A DNA stretch of 64,000 nucleotides from Planctomycetota bacterium (GTDB lineage Bacteria > Planctomycetota > Planctomycetia > Planctomycetales > Planctomycetaceae): NCBI GenBank assembly GCA_023417655.1, contig JAEZFD010000061.1, forward strand, positions 1 through 64,000. Direction: 5' to 3'. The notes below the pieces were generated by a model, which ran no database searches, was not told the DNA's origin, and saw nothing but the letters and a program-made list of their open reading frames with translations. The translations under genes and the position numbers were made by a program. Within the stretch, counting starts at the first letter, position 1. Each line of letters begins with the position of its first letter. Below, one piece after another: positions 34,829 to 44,524 of this stretch.

Positions 34829-35791
34829 ATGCATCAAAGGCATCGAGGCTTTACTCTGATTGAACTGCTCGTTGTGATTGCCATCATCGCAGTTCTGATT
34901 GCCCTGCTGCTCCCTGCTGTCCAGCAGGCTCGTGAAGCGGCCCGTCGATCGCAATGTAAAAATAATATGAAGCAGATGGGGCTTGCGCTTCATAATTATC
35001 ACGACGCGTTTAGTGTCTTTCCGCCGGGCTGGATTGTTCCAGGCTATAAAACGTGTTCTGGCGTCGACGTGCCGAGTAATGATCATCGTTATGTCGCTCA
35101 TAATCCCGGGTGGGGGCTTTATCTCACTCCTTTTCTTGATCTGGCCAACATCTATAACAAGGTCACCTTCTCGCACAAAATGGGCTGCTGGGACGGAGGC
35201 GGCTTTGTCACGGGAGCGGGGTCGGGTTTATTGACCGCTCCAAGTACTTCAAGCGTCCTTGCTCGACCACTGAGTATTTATATGTGCCCGAGCGATGCGC
35301 AGCCGTGGGAAACACCGTCGATCGGGAACTACGGGCGTTCCAGTTATGTTGTCAGTCGTGGAAATGAAAATATGCACGGCCAGACGAGCAAAATGACCGA
35401 GAGTCCTGGCGTGTTCTATACGAATTCCCGGACGCAGGCTCGCGATATCACCGACGGCATGAGCAATACCTTCGCCATCGGAGAAGTGAGCGATCTGCAG
35501 TACACCGATGTCGACAGTTCCACTGTCTATGAAAATGGAGCGGTCTGGGCCGGGTGTCGAATTCACAAGACTGACGATTTGCTGTCACGGACTGTTTACC
35601 GGACCCGCCCGCTCAACCGCAGTACACCTATTAAAATCAGTGATTCAGACGGCTTTGGCAGTCGCCATACTGGCGGAGCCCACTTCCTGTATTGTGACGG
35701 CGCGGTGCGATTCGTCAGCGAGAATATCGACATTGTGACTTACGGAAATCTCGGAGACCGGGCGGACGGAAAGGTTCTCGGGGAATATTAA
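34829..35791 (+). CDS. DUF1559 type II pseudopilin-like protein
   Basis: 320 residues. N-terminal pilin-like leader and helix GFTLIELLVVIAIIAVLIAL, with the G^F cleavage site and Glu at +5, then AREAARRSQCKNNMKQMGLALHNYHD, the DUF1559 hallmark, and a C-terminal 'H-x-G-G' type finish, FGSRHTGGAHFLYCDGAVRF. Members are processed by a prepilin peptidase (one is encoded at 6491-7894) and are numerous in planctomycetes. GAGGAG lies five bases before the ATG. A small lipoprotein gene follows 136 nt later, a frequent arrangement with DUF1559 genes. Biological role is not established. Confidence 0.95.
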   Translation: MHQRHRGFTLIELLVVIAIIAVLIALLLPAVQQAREAARRSQCKNNMKQMGLALHNYHDAFSVFPPGWIVPGYKTCSGVDVPSNDHRYVAHNPGWGLYLTPFLDLANIYNKVTFSHKMGCWDGGGFVTGAGSGLLTAPSTSSVLARPLSIYMCPSDAQPWETPSIGNYGRSSYVVSRGNENMHGQTSKMTESPGVFYTNSRTQARDITDGMSNTFAIGEVSDLQYTDVDSSTVYENGAVWAGCRIHKTDDLLSRTVYRTRPLNRSTPIKISDSDGFGSRHTGGAHFLYCDGAVRFVSENIDIVTYGNLGDRADGKVLGEY

Positions 35792-35927
35792 TCAGCTCAA
35801 CGTGCATCAGCGGTTTCGTTCCGACCCGACCAGCTGGGCAATTGAATGGGACCTGCTTTTGACATTCCTTGTCTGTGTTCAACGTCAGGAATGACGGCTT
35901 CCAGCAGTCTGATTGGGATCATTTCTC

Positions 35928-36395
35928 ATGCGGGAATTCCTCCACTTTTCCGGCCAGCGGTCGGGCATCCGTCATCTTATCGGCGCCCCATTGGGACTCC
36001 TCTCCGCAGCTCTCTTTCTGTCGGGGTGCGGTGCCTCGAATGAGGGGCCACGCCAGTATGCGGTCAGCGGCGAAGTGGAATATGACGGTCAGCCACTCAA
36101 GCTGGGACGTGTCACTTTCGTCCCTGACAGTGAGCGAGGCAACTCCGGTCCCCCGGGGTATGCCGTCGTCCAGGAAGGGCGGTTCGATACAGGTTCTCTC
36201 GGGGGGAAACATTCCGTTTCCGGGCCGATCAAAGTCCTTATTACCGGCTACGGAGAACCGGACGCCAACGGGAACTATCCTGAGGAGCCGATCTTCACCG
36301 ACTATGCGATTCCCCAAGAGATCAGCGACAATCAGCGAAAGACGGCGCTGACTCTGCAGGTTCCCAAGGTCCCTGAAAAGAAGAAGCGGAAGTAG
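35928..36395 (+). CDS. Small exported lipoprotein downstream of DUF1559 gene
   Basis: 155 residues from ATG 35928; TTG 35913 is an alternative. A hydrophobic segment ends in the lipobox LFLSGC. The mature part is a beta-rich domain: YAVSGEVEYDGQPLKLGRVTFVPD, then KVLITGYGEPDANGNYPEEPIF and YAIPQEISDN, ending in a basic KKKRK tail. The 'SG.V..DG.PL..G.V.F.P' pattern is the carboxypeptidase-regulatory-like fold common in planctomycete lipoproteins next to DUF1559 genes. Function unknown, envelope location clear. Confidence 0.85.
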   Translation: MREFLHFSGQRSGIRHLIGAPLGLLSAALFLSGCGASNEGPRQYAVSGEVEYDGQPLKLGRVTFVPDSERGNSGPPGYAVVQEGRFDTGSLGGKHSVSGPIKVLITGYGEPDANGNYPEEPIFTDYAIPQEISDNQRKTALTLQVPKVPEKKKRK

Positions 36396-36523
36396 GAATC
36401 GTTTTCGCCTCCGCCGGCTTTAGTGGTTGGGGCGACTACTGCGTACTCAGAATCTGTCGGCTGAATCCACTTAGAATTATTCGGGACGGAATTCTCTGGC
36501 GGGGGCGTCGCTTGCAAACGAAA

Positions 36524-36552
36524 GAAGCCCGTCCTGAGACAGGACGGGCTTC
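36524..36552 (-). terminator. Intrinsic terminator between convergent genes
   Basis: GAAGCCCGTCCTG (36524-36536) and CAGGACGGGCTTC (36540-36552) pair perfectly over 13 bp with a 3-nt loop. On the minus strand the stem is followed by TTTCGTTTG, so it best serves the DUF1559 gene ending at 36590. It may also stop readthrough from the plus-strand lipoprotein gene. Confidence 0.85.
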
Positions 36553-36589
36553 CGAAATTTGATCTCCAGGTAAATTAACCGGGGATGGC

Positions 36590-37675
36590 TTAGAACTCAG
36601 GCACTGGCTGGCCGTCACGGATGGCGATCAGCAGTTCAAAGGTGCTGTTGCTTTGAACCCCAGAATCCAGGACGTGGGCAATGTTTTCGCCGATCAGGCG
36701 GACAGAACCGTCGCCCATCAGGAACTGAGCACCGCCGGTGTGGCTGCTGCTGAATCCGTCCGATGCGACTTCGGTGGTTCCGTTTCCTTCGTTGATGCGG
36801 AAAGCGGCGCCTCCGAGGACATCAGATGCGGCAGTTCGGTTGTTTGCAGCGAGTGGTGAGCGAGCACCTCCTGCGCCTCCAGCTGCCGTGTTAGAAGCAG
36901 TGTAAGTTGCGGCTGCAGTTGCAATGAAACTGTTAGCAGCTGAGGCTAAAAGTGCGTTTCCTGAATAAGGATTCGAATCTTTGACCTTCCAAGCTCGTTC
37001 ACCGATAAAGACGGTGTTACTGCTGCCGTCGGTGAGATCGCGAAGCGAAATGCTGCTGTTACGGAAGAATGATCCGGTTGGTCCAGATTTGCCGTCGACT
37101 GGGCTGAATGTACCATTCTTGTCGCCAGCGACATGCCAGTTGCCGTTCACGGCGACATAGGCGCTCGTAGCGATTTCAAGTCCGCCGTTGCTTGCAGCGC
37201 CCACTTTTCGGAATGAATTCGTCGAAGGAGCGGTGTCAGATGGGCAGAGCAAGGCTTGGAGTGGAGTCTTCAGAGCGTTCTGGCGGTTCAACCGCACAGA
37301 GTCGGAAGTGGCCCCGGTGGCAATATCGTCTCCGCCAATGTTCCCGACAGAAAGCAGGTTGAACACTGGGGCCTGATCCAGGTATGGGAGGAGCATGGCG
37401 CCCCAGCTCCAAGCACTGTACTGGCTGGTTGTGTTCGGGCGAGCGCTCCCCACCTGAGTGTATGTATCAACATACCCGGGTGGGAATTTGTTAAACACGT
37501 CGTGGTAGTTATGCATGGCCAATCCCAACTGCTTGAGATTGTTCTTGCACTGTGAACGACGAGCGGCCTCACGAGCCTGCTGAACTGCAGGCAGCAACAA
37601 TGCGATCAAAACGGCAATGATGGCAATCACCACCAGCAGCTCGATCAGGGTAAACCCTCGACGCAACATCTTCAT
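36590..37675 (-). CDS. DUF1559 type II pseudopilin-like protein
   Basis: 361 residues from ATG 37675 with GGAG at good spacing; upstream in-frame codons are not family-like. The first 45 residues are nearly identical to the DUF1559 protein at 34829: RRGFTLIELLVVIAIIAVL followed by AREAARRSQCKNNLKQLGLAMHNYHD. The C-terminus has SSSHTGGAQFLMGDGSVRLI, the family's end motif. The middle contains an Ala/Ser/Thr-rich loop. Substrate of the prepilin peptidase by inference. Its own transcript ends at the strong hairpin at 36524-36552. Confidence 0.95.
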   Translation of the reverse strand: MKMLRRGFTLIELLVVIAIIAVLIALLLPAVQQAREAARRSQCKNNLKQLGLAMHNYHDVFNKFPPGYVDTYTQVGSARPNTTSQYSAWSWGAMLLPYLDQAPVFNLLSVGNIGGDDIATGATSDSVRLNRQNALKTPLQALLCPSDTAPSTNSFRKVGAASNGGLEIATSAYVAVNGNWHVAGDKNGTFSPVDGKSGPTGSFFRNSSISLRDLTDGSSNTVFIGERAWKVKDSNPYSGNALLASAANSFIATAAATYTASNTAAGGAGGARSPLAANNRTAASDVLGGAAFRINEGNGTTEVASDGFSSSHTGGAQFLMGDGSVRLIGENIAHVLDSGVQSNSTFELLIAIRDGQPVPEF

Positions 37676-38300
37676 GGAAATACTCCAGCCCCGCCAAAAA
37701 ATGATGAACCACGAAAGGACATCTTTCGTGAAAACCCCAGAAATGAGAACCAGCTCAAGCATCCCCCGGCGTGGACGGCTTCAAATGCATTCCCGAAGAG
37801 AAATCTTCGGGGGCCCATCGATGCAAATGATGGAGCGTGTCCTTATGCCCCTGACTCATTGGGTGCCTGATTATCAGTGATTTTCCTGCAAAGTCAAGAA
37901 ATTCGCCGCGCTATAAACGAATTTCGGTTGCGGTCATCAACTGATGAAATCTCAAATTTGCGAAGAATGCCCGTACACTCGCATGAATCAGACCACCTCG
38001 ATGGGTGATTGTCAAACCTATTCATCAAGAGACTCAAATTGGACGTTTTTTCAATCCGAAATCGTTCTTTCGACAGCTCTGACTGCAGGTTTTTTGCTGC
38101 TCACAAGGAGAGTACGCCTGAAAGCGTTGAGGCGTTGGAAAGGAAAATGAATCACGTCGTAGGCGATAGAAGTCAGGTATTGTGCACCTGGTGTCGCCGC
38201 AAGCAAGCGTGGCATTTTAGAGCGGAGTACTTATCGGTAATTGCTTATTCAGGTTGTTGTGTAATTAAGTGTTAACAATGCGTTAAGAGGTCGTTGCTGA
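37676..38300. other. Intergenic region with no recognised feature
   Basis: 625 nt upstream of the DUF1559 gene and downstream of the SH3-like protein gene, both on the minus strand. Short frames here have no protein-like composition. It contains TTTAGAGCGGA at about 38216-38226, a possible fragment of the dispersed palindromic element; otherwise nothing recognised. Confidence 0.4.
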
Positions 38301-40064
38301 TTAAGGGGTCAATTGGATTGCCACCATGCGTTTGGCTCGAATGTGGTCCCGACCCAATGCCGGATCATGGTCTCGCTCTCCGACGAGTCCTACTGGCTTT
38401 CCGACCCATTCTTCAGCTTGGACGCCTGGTTGAGGTGTGACGTAGGCCAGTAATCTCCCGTCCGGAGCGATCAGAGCGAATCCTGGGAAGCTGGCCGGAC
38501 CCTGCATCCGCTGCAGGACCCCGGCCCCGATGAGTTCAGGTGCTGGATGTTCTCCAGCTCCGGGGGCAGGCATCCCCATTGGGGAGCCTTGATGAGGCCC
38601 CTCCAATTGATGTGGCATCGCCATGTGAGGTGCGGACATCTGGGGGGCTGCCATTGGGTGGTGCATTGGATACTGAGTCGGTATTCCAGCCATCTGGTGA
38701 GGCTGACCGGCAGGCGTCGGACCGGTCATCGGCTGAGCAGGAAAGTTCTGCCCGGGGAGATTCCTCCCTGCCATCTGAGGCAACTGCTGCATCGGGCCGT
38801 TCGGCTGCGGGAACATGAGTGGGGCATTCCCAGTGGCGGGGGTGTTCATGGGCATTTCGAATCCCTGAGTCGTCATCCCCTGCTGGAAATCGTTTGTCGG
38901 CGTTTCTGCCATCATTCCCTGTTCTCCACCTGCCTCGAACATTGCGGTTTCTACAGGGGAACGCTGTTGTGCGAGTAAAGCGGCATCCCGTTCGGCGGTT
39001 TCCGCGGAAACACGAACGAAACTTTGGTAACGGTTTCCAATGATCTGGCGTTGCTGGGCGACTTCGATGCGGCTCTGGATCAGTGGGCGGAAGCTCTCCG
39101 GTGCATCTTCAGCCAGTTCTCGATATCGCTGGACGACGTCATCGAGTTTCCACTCGCGAGGGTCACGCTGCACAATGTTCTTGTATTCCTGATCAACGGC
39201 ATCCAGGCGGGAGAAGTCGAATCGAGGAGTCAGCTGAGCCACAGAGCCAGCCACAGGGCCAGCGGGAGCGCCGGGCATGGGGGTGGGGGCGTGCGCTGGT
39301 TCGGCTCGTTCCAGAATGACGGCATCTGGATTCGCGGACGCGATCTGCTGAGGACGCGGGGCTTTCAGGACAGGGCCTGCCAGTGGGGCGGCAATCGGGC
39401 CGGCAAACTGGAGTTGTTCGCGTGGAGGTTCAGTCACCGCGGCGACGACAGGAGCTTTCCCTTCCTGAGCCAGTCGCTTTTTCTGTTGAGGCGGAATCTG
39501 GTAAGGATCAGCGGTCATCGTCAGTTGAACCTGCTGACTCTGGGGAACCAGTGATTCCCCTTTCACCCAGCGGAATTCCTGGGGAGGAGGGGCGATCTTC
39601 AGCATTGCGACAGTCCCTTGTGGGGTGTGCAACTTTTTCTCTCCCAGAATGGTCACTTCGTCGCCATTCGACAGCTGGCGACCGAAGAACCCATGGTCGT
39701 CGGAGACCTGGCTACCGATTCGAACGACCGCCCGGGCGGATGGACCTGCATCAGGGTCGACGGTGACAACGCCTCGATTTCCGCCTTTGCGCTCAACGAA
39801 GCTGGCCTCAATCCAACTGAAACTCCCTGAAGGTGGCGCAATCATGTACCACCCGCCGCGGTCATGACGGTGTACGGTCAGCACGTCATTCTGTTTCGCG
39901 ATACCGGTGACGTAAAATTGCTGCCCCGGTCCACATCGGACTTCCGCTTCTGCGGTTGCGACCGTGGCGGTGTACGGGAACTGGTGATCAGCGGCGTGGG
40001 ATGACGATGCAGCGGTGCTCAGGCCGAGAAAAGCCAGAGTCAATGCCAATGACGCTCGCACCAT
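38301..40064 (-). CDS. Exported SH3-like domain protein with Pro/Met/Gln-rich region
   Basis: 587 residues. Signal peptide ALTLAFLGLSTAASSSHA. Two SH3-like (SH3b) segments follow: VRCGPGQQFYVTGIAKQNDVLTVHRHDRGGWYMIAPPSGSFSWI, then VRIGSQVSDDHGFFGRQLSNGDEVTILGEKKL. After a helical spacer (DAVDQEYKNIVQRDPREWKLDDVVQRYRELAE) comes a low-complexity P/M/Q/H stretch of about 140 residues, and a compact C-terminal domain FALIAPDGRLLAYVTPQPGVQAEEWVGKPVGLVGER. Planctomycetes encode many such proteins; peptidoglycan or surface binding is plausible for the SH3 part, but not shown. Confidence 0.87.
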   Translation of the reverse strand: MVRASLALTLAFLGLSTAASSSHAADHQFPYTATVATAEAEVRCGPGQQFYVTGIAKQNDVLTVHRHDRGGWYMIAPPSGSFSWIEASFVERKGGNRGVVTVDPDAGPSARAVVRIGSQVSDDHGFFGRQLSNGDEVTILGEKKLHTPQGTVAMLKIAPPPQEFRWVKGESLVPQSQQVQLTMTADPYQIPPQQKKRLAQEGKAPVVAAVTEPPREQLQFAGPIAAPLAGPVLKAPRPQQIASANPDAVILERAEPAHAPTPMPGAPAGPVAGSVAQLTPRFDFSRLDAVDQEYKNIVQRDPREWKLDDVVQRYRELAEDAPESFRPLIQSRIEVAQQRQIIGNRYQSFVRVSAETAERDAALLAQQRSPVETAMFEAGGEQGMMAETPTNDFQQGMTTQGFEMPMNTPATGNAPLMFPQPNGPMQQLPQMAGRNLPGQNFPAQPMTGPTPAGQPHQMAGIPTQYPMHHPMAAPQMSAPHMAMPHQLEGPHQGSPMGMPAPGAGEHPAPELIGAGVLQRMQGPASFPGFALIAPDGRLLAYVTPQPGVQAEEWVGKPVGLVGERDHDPALGRDHIRAKRMVAIQLTP

Positions 40065-40454
40065 GATGTTGCGCTCCTGGACGGATCAGTTCCGGGTCGT
40101 GTCGAAATGCAGGGGGGAACTCGGGGTGAATTCAGCCTGAAGTGACGGTTCCCGATTCCTGACGATTCAAAGACAGGCGGGGCCTGAGCAAGAAATCGCG
40201 AGAACTGGGAGAATTTAGGACTGGGATGTGGGGGATCTGGAAATCGTCTCGCGGTGTTATTTTGGGGAAAATGAAAATATCGCGAGATTTTGATTCAAGT
40301 TTTGAGATGTTGCTGGCGAGAATTCGGGTCTTATCTCAATTCGCCGGTTGACTGCAAGACGATATTCTTCAGATTGCCACTCGCTGGGGCGGGCGAGTGC
40401 CCAGCCAGCATGCGTGTCTTTTTATCTCTATTCCTTCTTTATGAAGTTTCAGCC
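40065..40454. other. Divergent intergenic region upstream of queC
   Basis: 390 nt between the minus-strand SH3-like gene and plus-strand queC. No preQ1-type riboswitch pattern was recognised by eye, and no strong promoter or RNA gene is evident. Confidence 0.4.
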
Positions 40455-41168
40455 ATGCCGACGTCGTCTTCCTCATCGCGCCGCGCGGTTGTCCTTGTCA
40501 GTGGCGGGCTTGATTCGGCAACGACCCTGGCAATCGCCCAGGCCAATGACTTCGAGTGCTTCGCCCTTTCCTTTGATTATGGTCAGAGGCATCACCACGA
40601 ACTCGACGCTGCCAGAAGGATCTGTGAAGCCCGACATGTGACCGAGCATGTCGTGGTGCCGTTGAACTTGCGAGTTTTCGGCGGTTCGGCGCTGACGGCC
40701 AGTATTGACGTCCCGAAAGATCGAGAGGAGCAGGATTTCGCCTCTGGAATTCCAGTGACTTATGTACCTGCCCGAAATACGGTTTTCCTGTCAATTGCGC
40801 TCGCCTGGGCGGAAGTGCTGGAAGCGTTTGACATCTTTATTGGGGTGAACGCTGTGGACTACAGCGGCTACCCCGACTGCCGACCTGAGTTCATCGAGAA
40901 GTTTGAGGAACTGGCGAATCTGGCAACGAAAGCGGGAGTTGAGGAGGCTGGGCGATTTCAAATCCACACGCCCCTGTTGCAAATGAAGAAGTCTGAAATC
41001 ATCCGACGCGGTCTGGATCTCGGAATCAATTACAGCCTGACTCACAGTTGCTATGACCCGACAGAGGAAGGTCGAGCCTGCGGTCACTGCGACTCCTGTC
41101 TTTTGAGGAAGCAGGGGTTTGCGGATTTGGGGCTCAGCGATCCGGCCCTTCATGCGACCGATATCTAG
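40455..41168 (+). CDS. queC: 7-cyano-7-deazaguanine synthase QueC
   Basis: Converts 7-carboxy-7-deazaguanine to preQ0 with ATP and ammonia, in queuosine tRNA modification. 237 residues from ATG 40455; a longer frame to 40290 is not family-like. ATP pyrophosphatase P-loop VVLVSGGLDSATT, then CFALSFDYGQRHHHELDAA, YVPARNTVFLSIALAWAE, GVNAVDYSGYPDCRPEFI, and the zinc-binding CYDPTEEGRACGHCDSCLLRKQGF with its four Cys. Monocistronic here; queD, queE and queF are not in the window. Confidence 0.97.
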   Translation: MPTSSSSSRRAVVLVSGGLDSATTLAIAQANDFECFALSFDYGQRHHHELDAARRICEARHVTEHVVVPLNLRVFGGSALTASIDVPKDREEQDFASGIPVTYVPARNTVFLSIALAWAEVLEAFDIFIGVNAVDYSGYPDCRPEFIEKFEELANLATKAGVEEAGRFQIHTPLLQMKKSEIIRRGLDLGINYSLTHSCYDPTEEGRACGHCDSCLLRKQGFADLGLSDPALHATDI

Positions 41169-41805
41169 GGTTGACCACCCTGCAGAATTGAACGCTTCTT
41201 GTTCTAGCTTTATCTATTTCGCCTAAACTTCCATAGACTGCTGCATATGGGATCGCAACTTGAAATTTTCTGCTGAATATTGCTGAGGAAAGTTACAGCG
41301 ATTCGGCCTGAAATCAAAGTTGCAGATAAGTCTTGACGGCCTCGACAATTTTGGCTCACGCCATGATTTCTCGAGATTGCAGGAAGTGCAATCTTCGGAG
41401 ATCGCCAGTCGGCCCAGTCGGACGCTGGAGAACAGGAATCGTATTGACAGTCGATTTTTTCACGCCATGATCGTGCCGATGTCGTCAGACGGGAATGACC
41501 CCGGTGCTGTGAAATGGGGATGGCTGATCCACCTCACACTGACGACTGGAGACGCAGTCGCGTCGGAAGAACCTGTCAGGGCAGTTTGGATGCTGCCTCT
41601 TCACTGATGATTCTCTGCGGGGCTTCCCTGTGGAATCGCAATCTCGATTCGCCTCCGTCCAGAATGATGTGGACCGGTGTGGCATTCGGGAGGAGCAGTT
41701 GAAGCGTTCGACAGGACTCCAAAGTTACCACCGCAATCAGCTTGATGCGGGTGGGCTTCCGTTAATGGTGTAACGGGAGATGCTCTGTAAACGTAAGGAG
41801 ATGCT
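41169..41805. other. Intergenic region with no recognised feature
   Basis: 637 nt between queC and the thioredoxin-fold gene. TTGACA occurs at 41444-41449 but without a good -10 hexamer 16-18 nt later. Frames here lack protein-like composition. I see no RNA gene. Confidence 0.4.
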
Positions 41806-42351
41806 ATGCGCTGGAGTGCTCTGTTATTTGCTGCTGTTATCACAGGAACGGCCACAGCAGAAGAGGTGGCAACACGGTCGGTCGAGACCGCGGCTTATGC
41901 CAGCTATTCTCAGGCCTGGAATGCGGCTCAGGAAGCAAAACAGCCGATGCTGGTGATTCTGAATCCAGGAGCCGAGTCGGCTCCTCAGGCAATCGATGAG
42001 ACTGCTCTGCGGGCAGATCGAAAGGTCGCTGACAGTCTGCAGGGTTATGTCGTCGCGGTCATTGACACGACAACAGAAGAAGGAAGGAAGGTTCATCAGT
42101 TGTTTGATGCGGCCCCGTTGCCTCGCATTGTTGTCATCGACAACAAGCAGGAAACTCAGGTCTATCGTACAAGTGAAAAGCTGACAGGCTCCTCGCTCGC
42201 CAAGGTGCTGGATCAACACAAGTCTCCAACAGCGGCTCCAGTTGAATCTCTGGTTCTGCCTGCTTCGTTTTCTGCCCCTGCGAGGTCCTATAGCAACTGT
42301 CCGAGTTGCCAGACTTCACAGAGTCAGCGTTCCTTCCGTGCTCGTCGGTAA
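41806..42351 (+). CDS. Exported thioredoxin-fold protein
   Basis: 181 residues. AAGGAGAT lies close before the ATG. Signal peptide LLFAAVITGTATA. The mature domain has a thioredoxin-like layout: SYSQAWNAAQEAKQPMLVILNPGAE, then LQGYVVAVIDTTTEEGRKVHQLFDAAPLPRIVVIDN, with the cis-Pro-like APLPRIVVID strand. The usual CxxC active site after the first strand is absent (NPGAES instead), so disulfide chemistry there is unlikely. A CPSC motif appears only near the C-terminus (NCPSCQTSQSQ). A perfect terminator follows at 42597. Function unknown. Confidence 0.82.
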   Translation: MRWSALLFAAVITGTATAEEVATRSVETAAYASYSQAWNAAQEAKQPMLVILNPGAESAPQAIDETALRADRKVADSLQGYVVAVIDTTTEEGRKVHQLFDAAPLPRIVVIDNKQETQVYRTSEKLTGSSLAKVLDQHKSPTAAPVESLVLPASFSAPARSYSNCPSCQTSQSQRSFRARR

Positions 42352-42596
42352 CGTCATTATTCCAAGGAGCCCGGAGGGTTCCCCGTCCTGTTCAGGGGCA
42401 TCGGCTCGCGGGGAATACGCTTCTTGGGTTCGCCGTTCGATGATCAGGCACGTTGTGTCTCTCTGTTGGCCTCCGATTATTCTCTGACAGTTCCTTGCCC
42501 CGTACTCGCTCACAGCGAGTGCCAAGGGCGAGGAATTTTGCTGGACCGTCAGTTTCCATTGCGTTCCGCCGCTTGGGGAGCCTGACGATCCGACTT

Positions 42597-42638
42597 CACG
42601 AACACCCCGGAATCGCCCTTCCGGGGTGTTCGTGTTTT
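42597..42638 (+). terminator. Strong intrinsic terminator
   Basis: CACGAACACCCCGGAA (42597-42612) and TTCCGGGGTGTTCGTG (42619-42634) form a perfect 16-bp stem with a 6-nt loop, immediately followed by TTTT. It lies 245 nt after the thioredoxin-fold gene and 145 nt before rlmN. The 42352-42596 interval before it shows nothing else. Confidence 0.88.
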
Positions 42639-42778
42639 GATGGTCTCTGTTTTACGAGTCGAGCCGGCAGGGGCGGAAAGGTGCAAGAAGAATCGCACTT
42701 CGTGGCTGATTCTTTACCAGCAGCCATTAGGCCGGGTATAAAGGGAGATTCCTTTTTTCTGTGTTACGTGCTGGTTCC

Positions 42779-43855
42779 ATGAAATCAACTGCTCCATTGA
42801 AACCTCTGGTGACTGACCTCAGTCGCGACGAGCTTGCGGCCTGGTGTGCGGAGCGCGGCGGAGCCTACCGCGCGGATCAGATCCGGAAGTGGATCTTCGG
42901 GAAGCGTGTGCTGGGCTATGATGCCATGCACGACGTTCCGGCGGCATTGCGAAAAGATCTGGAAGAGCAATTCGATTTCTTCGGCAGCCAGATTATCCGT
43001 CATCAGATCTCGAAAGACGGAACCGAGAAACTGCTGCTCTCGATGCGTGATCAGGAAGCGGTCGAGTGTGTCCTGATGCGCGAAGACGATCGTCGAACGG
43101 TCTGCATCAGCACGCAGGTTGGCTGTGCGATGGGATGCATCTTCTGTGCGAGTGGTCTTGAAGGAGTGAAGCGGAATTTGACGACCGGAGAGATTCTGGA
43201 TCAGATCCTGCGACTCGACCGACTGCTCCCTGTCGAAGAACGAATCACGAATGTCGTCGTGATGGGAATGGGAGAACCCCTCGCGAATCTGCGTGCGTTG
43301 TTGCCAGCTTTGCGAACCCTGAATGACAAAGGGGGCATGGGGCTGGGCGCTCGCCGCATTACGGTTTCCACAGTTGGACTCCCTGAGAAGATTCGTGAAC
43401 TCGCCCGGACTGATATTCCGTTTCATCTCGCGGTGTCATTGCATGCCCCGAACGATGAATTGAGAACTCGAATTGTTCCTGTCAACAAGAACATCGGTAT
43501 CAAAGACATCCTCGCCGCGGCTGACGACTACTTTGATGTGACAGGGCGGCGGATCACGTATGAGTACGTGCTGCTGGCCGGGGTGAACGATCATGATGAA
43601 CACGCCATTCAACTCTCGCGGTTGTTGCGCGGACGTCAGGCACACATCAATCTGATTCCCATGAACTCGGTCTCAACCATCGCACTCGAGGCGCCGGGGA
43701 GTCCACGCACACATCAGTTCGTTTCACTGCTTCGAGACAATGGCGTGAACGTCACCGTCCGCAAGCGAAAGGGTGCTGATATTGATGCCGCTTGCGGGCA
43801 GTTGCGACTGAGTCAGCTCACGTCAAACACGGTGACGCTTCAGCCCCTCGCGTAA
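42779..43855 (+). CDS. rlmN: 23S rRNA (adenine2503-C2)/tRNA A37 methyltransferase RlmN
   Basis: Radical-SAM enzyme that methylates C2 of adenosine in 23S rRNA and some tRNAs. 358 residues from ATG 42779; GTG 42761 is in frame and nearer to AGGGAG, so the start is not settled. The [4Fe-4S] motif CxxxCxxC is CAMGCIFC in STQVGCAMGCIFCASG, followed by NVVVMGMGEPLANL, ITVSTVGLPEKI, LAVSLHAPNDELR, and the C-terminal catalytic Cys in DIDAACGQLR. N-terminal helical domain with YRADQIRKWIFGKRV. Monocistronic after a strong terminator. Confidence 0.97.
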   Translation: MKSTAPLKPLVTDLSRDELAAWCAERGGAYRADQIRKWIFGKRVLGYDAMHDVPAALRKDLEEQFDFFGSQIIRHQISKDGTEKLLLSMRDQEAVECVLMREDDRRTVCISTQVGCAMGCIFCASGLEGVKRNLTTGEILDQILRLDRLLPVEERITNVVVMGMGEPLANLRALLPALRTLNDKGGMGLGARRITVSTVGLPEKIRELARTDIPFHLAVSLHAPNDELRTRIVPVNKNIGIKDILAAADDYFDVTGRRITYEYVLLAGVNDHDEHAIQLSRLLRGRQAHINLIPMNSVSTIALEAPGSPRTHQFVSLLRDNGVNVTVRKRKGADIDAACGQLRLSQLTSNTVTLQPLA

Positions 43856-44524
43856 TCGCAATCGGTGAAGCTGCCGCGAAAATCCCTGCATTTCTGTCTG
43901 CAATTCATGAGCAAGGGAAGAGCATGAGAAGTGCCCTGCGGAGACGCGGCGAACAAGCTGCTCGGAGAGTTCGACGGATCCACAGGGGAGTCATTAATGG
44001 ACTCCTGCAAAGCTGATTTGATCGCGACTTGAATGACAACCTGAATGTCAATTTTTGGTGTCTGTAAAGAGCTCTTTGTCAACTCCGATGGATGATTTCC
44101 CAGAGTCCAAAAAACCGGTGTTGCGCACTTTCCCGCAGCGTGATTTTGTGGTTAAATCAAATCAGGCCAGTTAAGGCGATAGATTGTTCGGGACGGACTC
44201 TCAGTCATCTTTTTCACGATGACGGTCAGCAACTCAACAGACCTTGGGAACCAAGAGCCGTGAACACAATCCGATCCTGACAGGCATTGAACAGGCGATA
44301 CGGAGTCCTCGTATCGCAAGCACACTTATCAGATCTGTGAAGCGGGTGAACACCGCACACATCGGACCAGAACGGTTCTCTATCTGGTCGAAGCCAAGTG
44401 AGTGTGCCAGTGTTCGTTTCTGCTGCGAATCGGGTTCTTGTTTTCCACGGACGAGTTCTCTGTCTGGGACTGAACTGATTTCTGCCAGTCATTATTGATT
44501 CAATTTCTCTCAAGGTTCGTGTTA
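43856..44524. other. Intergenic region with one small hairpin
   Basis: 669 nt between rlmN and the CxxC protein gene. GGAGTC (43987-43992) and GACTCC (44000-44005) make a 6-bp stem with a 7-nt loop and no T-run, possibly a weak transcript end for rlmN. Short frames on both strands have no convincing protein character. Confidence 0.4.

Noticed and set aside
40065..40454. preQ1 riboswitch upstream of queC
   Set aside because: I looked for the short H-type pseudoknot pattern with an A-rich tail next to the start codon and did not see it.
44495..44524. Earlier start for the CxxC protein
   Set aside because: The extra ten residues are hydrophobic and not protein-like in context; ATG 44525 leads directly into the CDLC motif.
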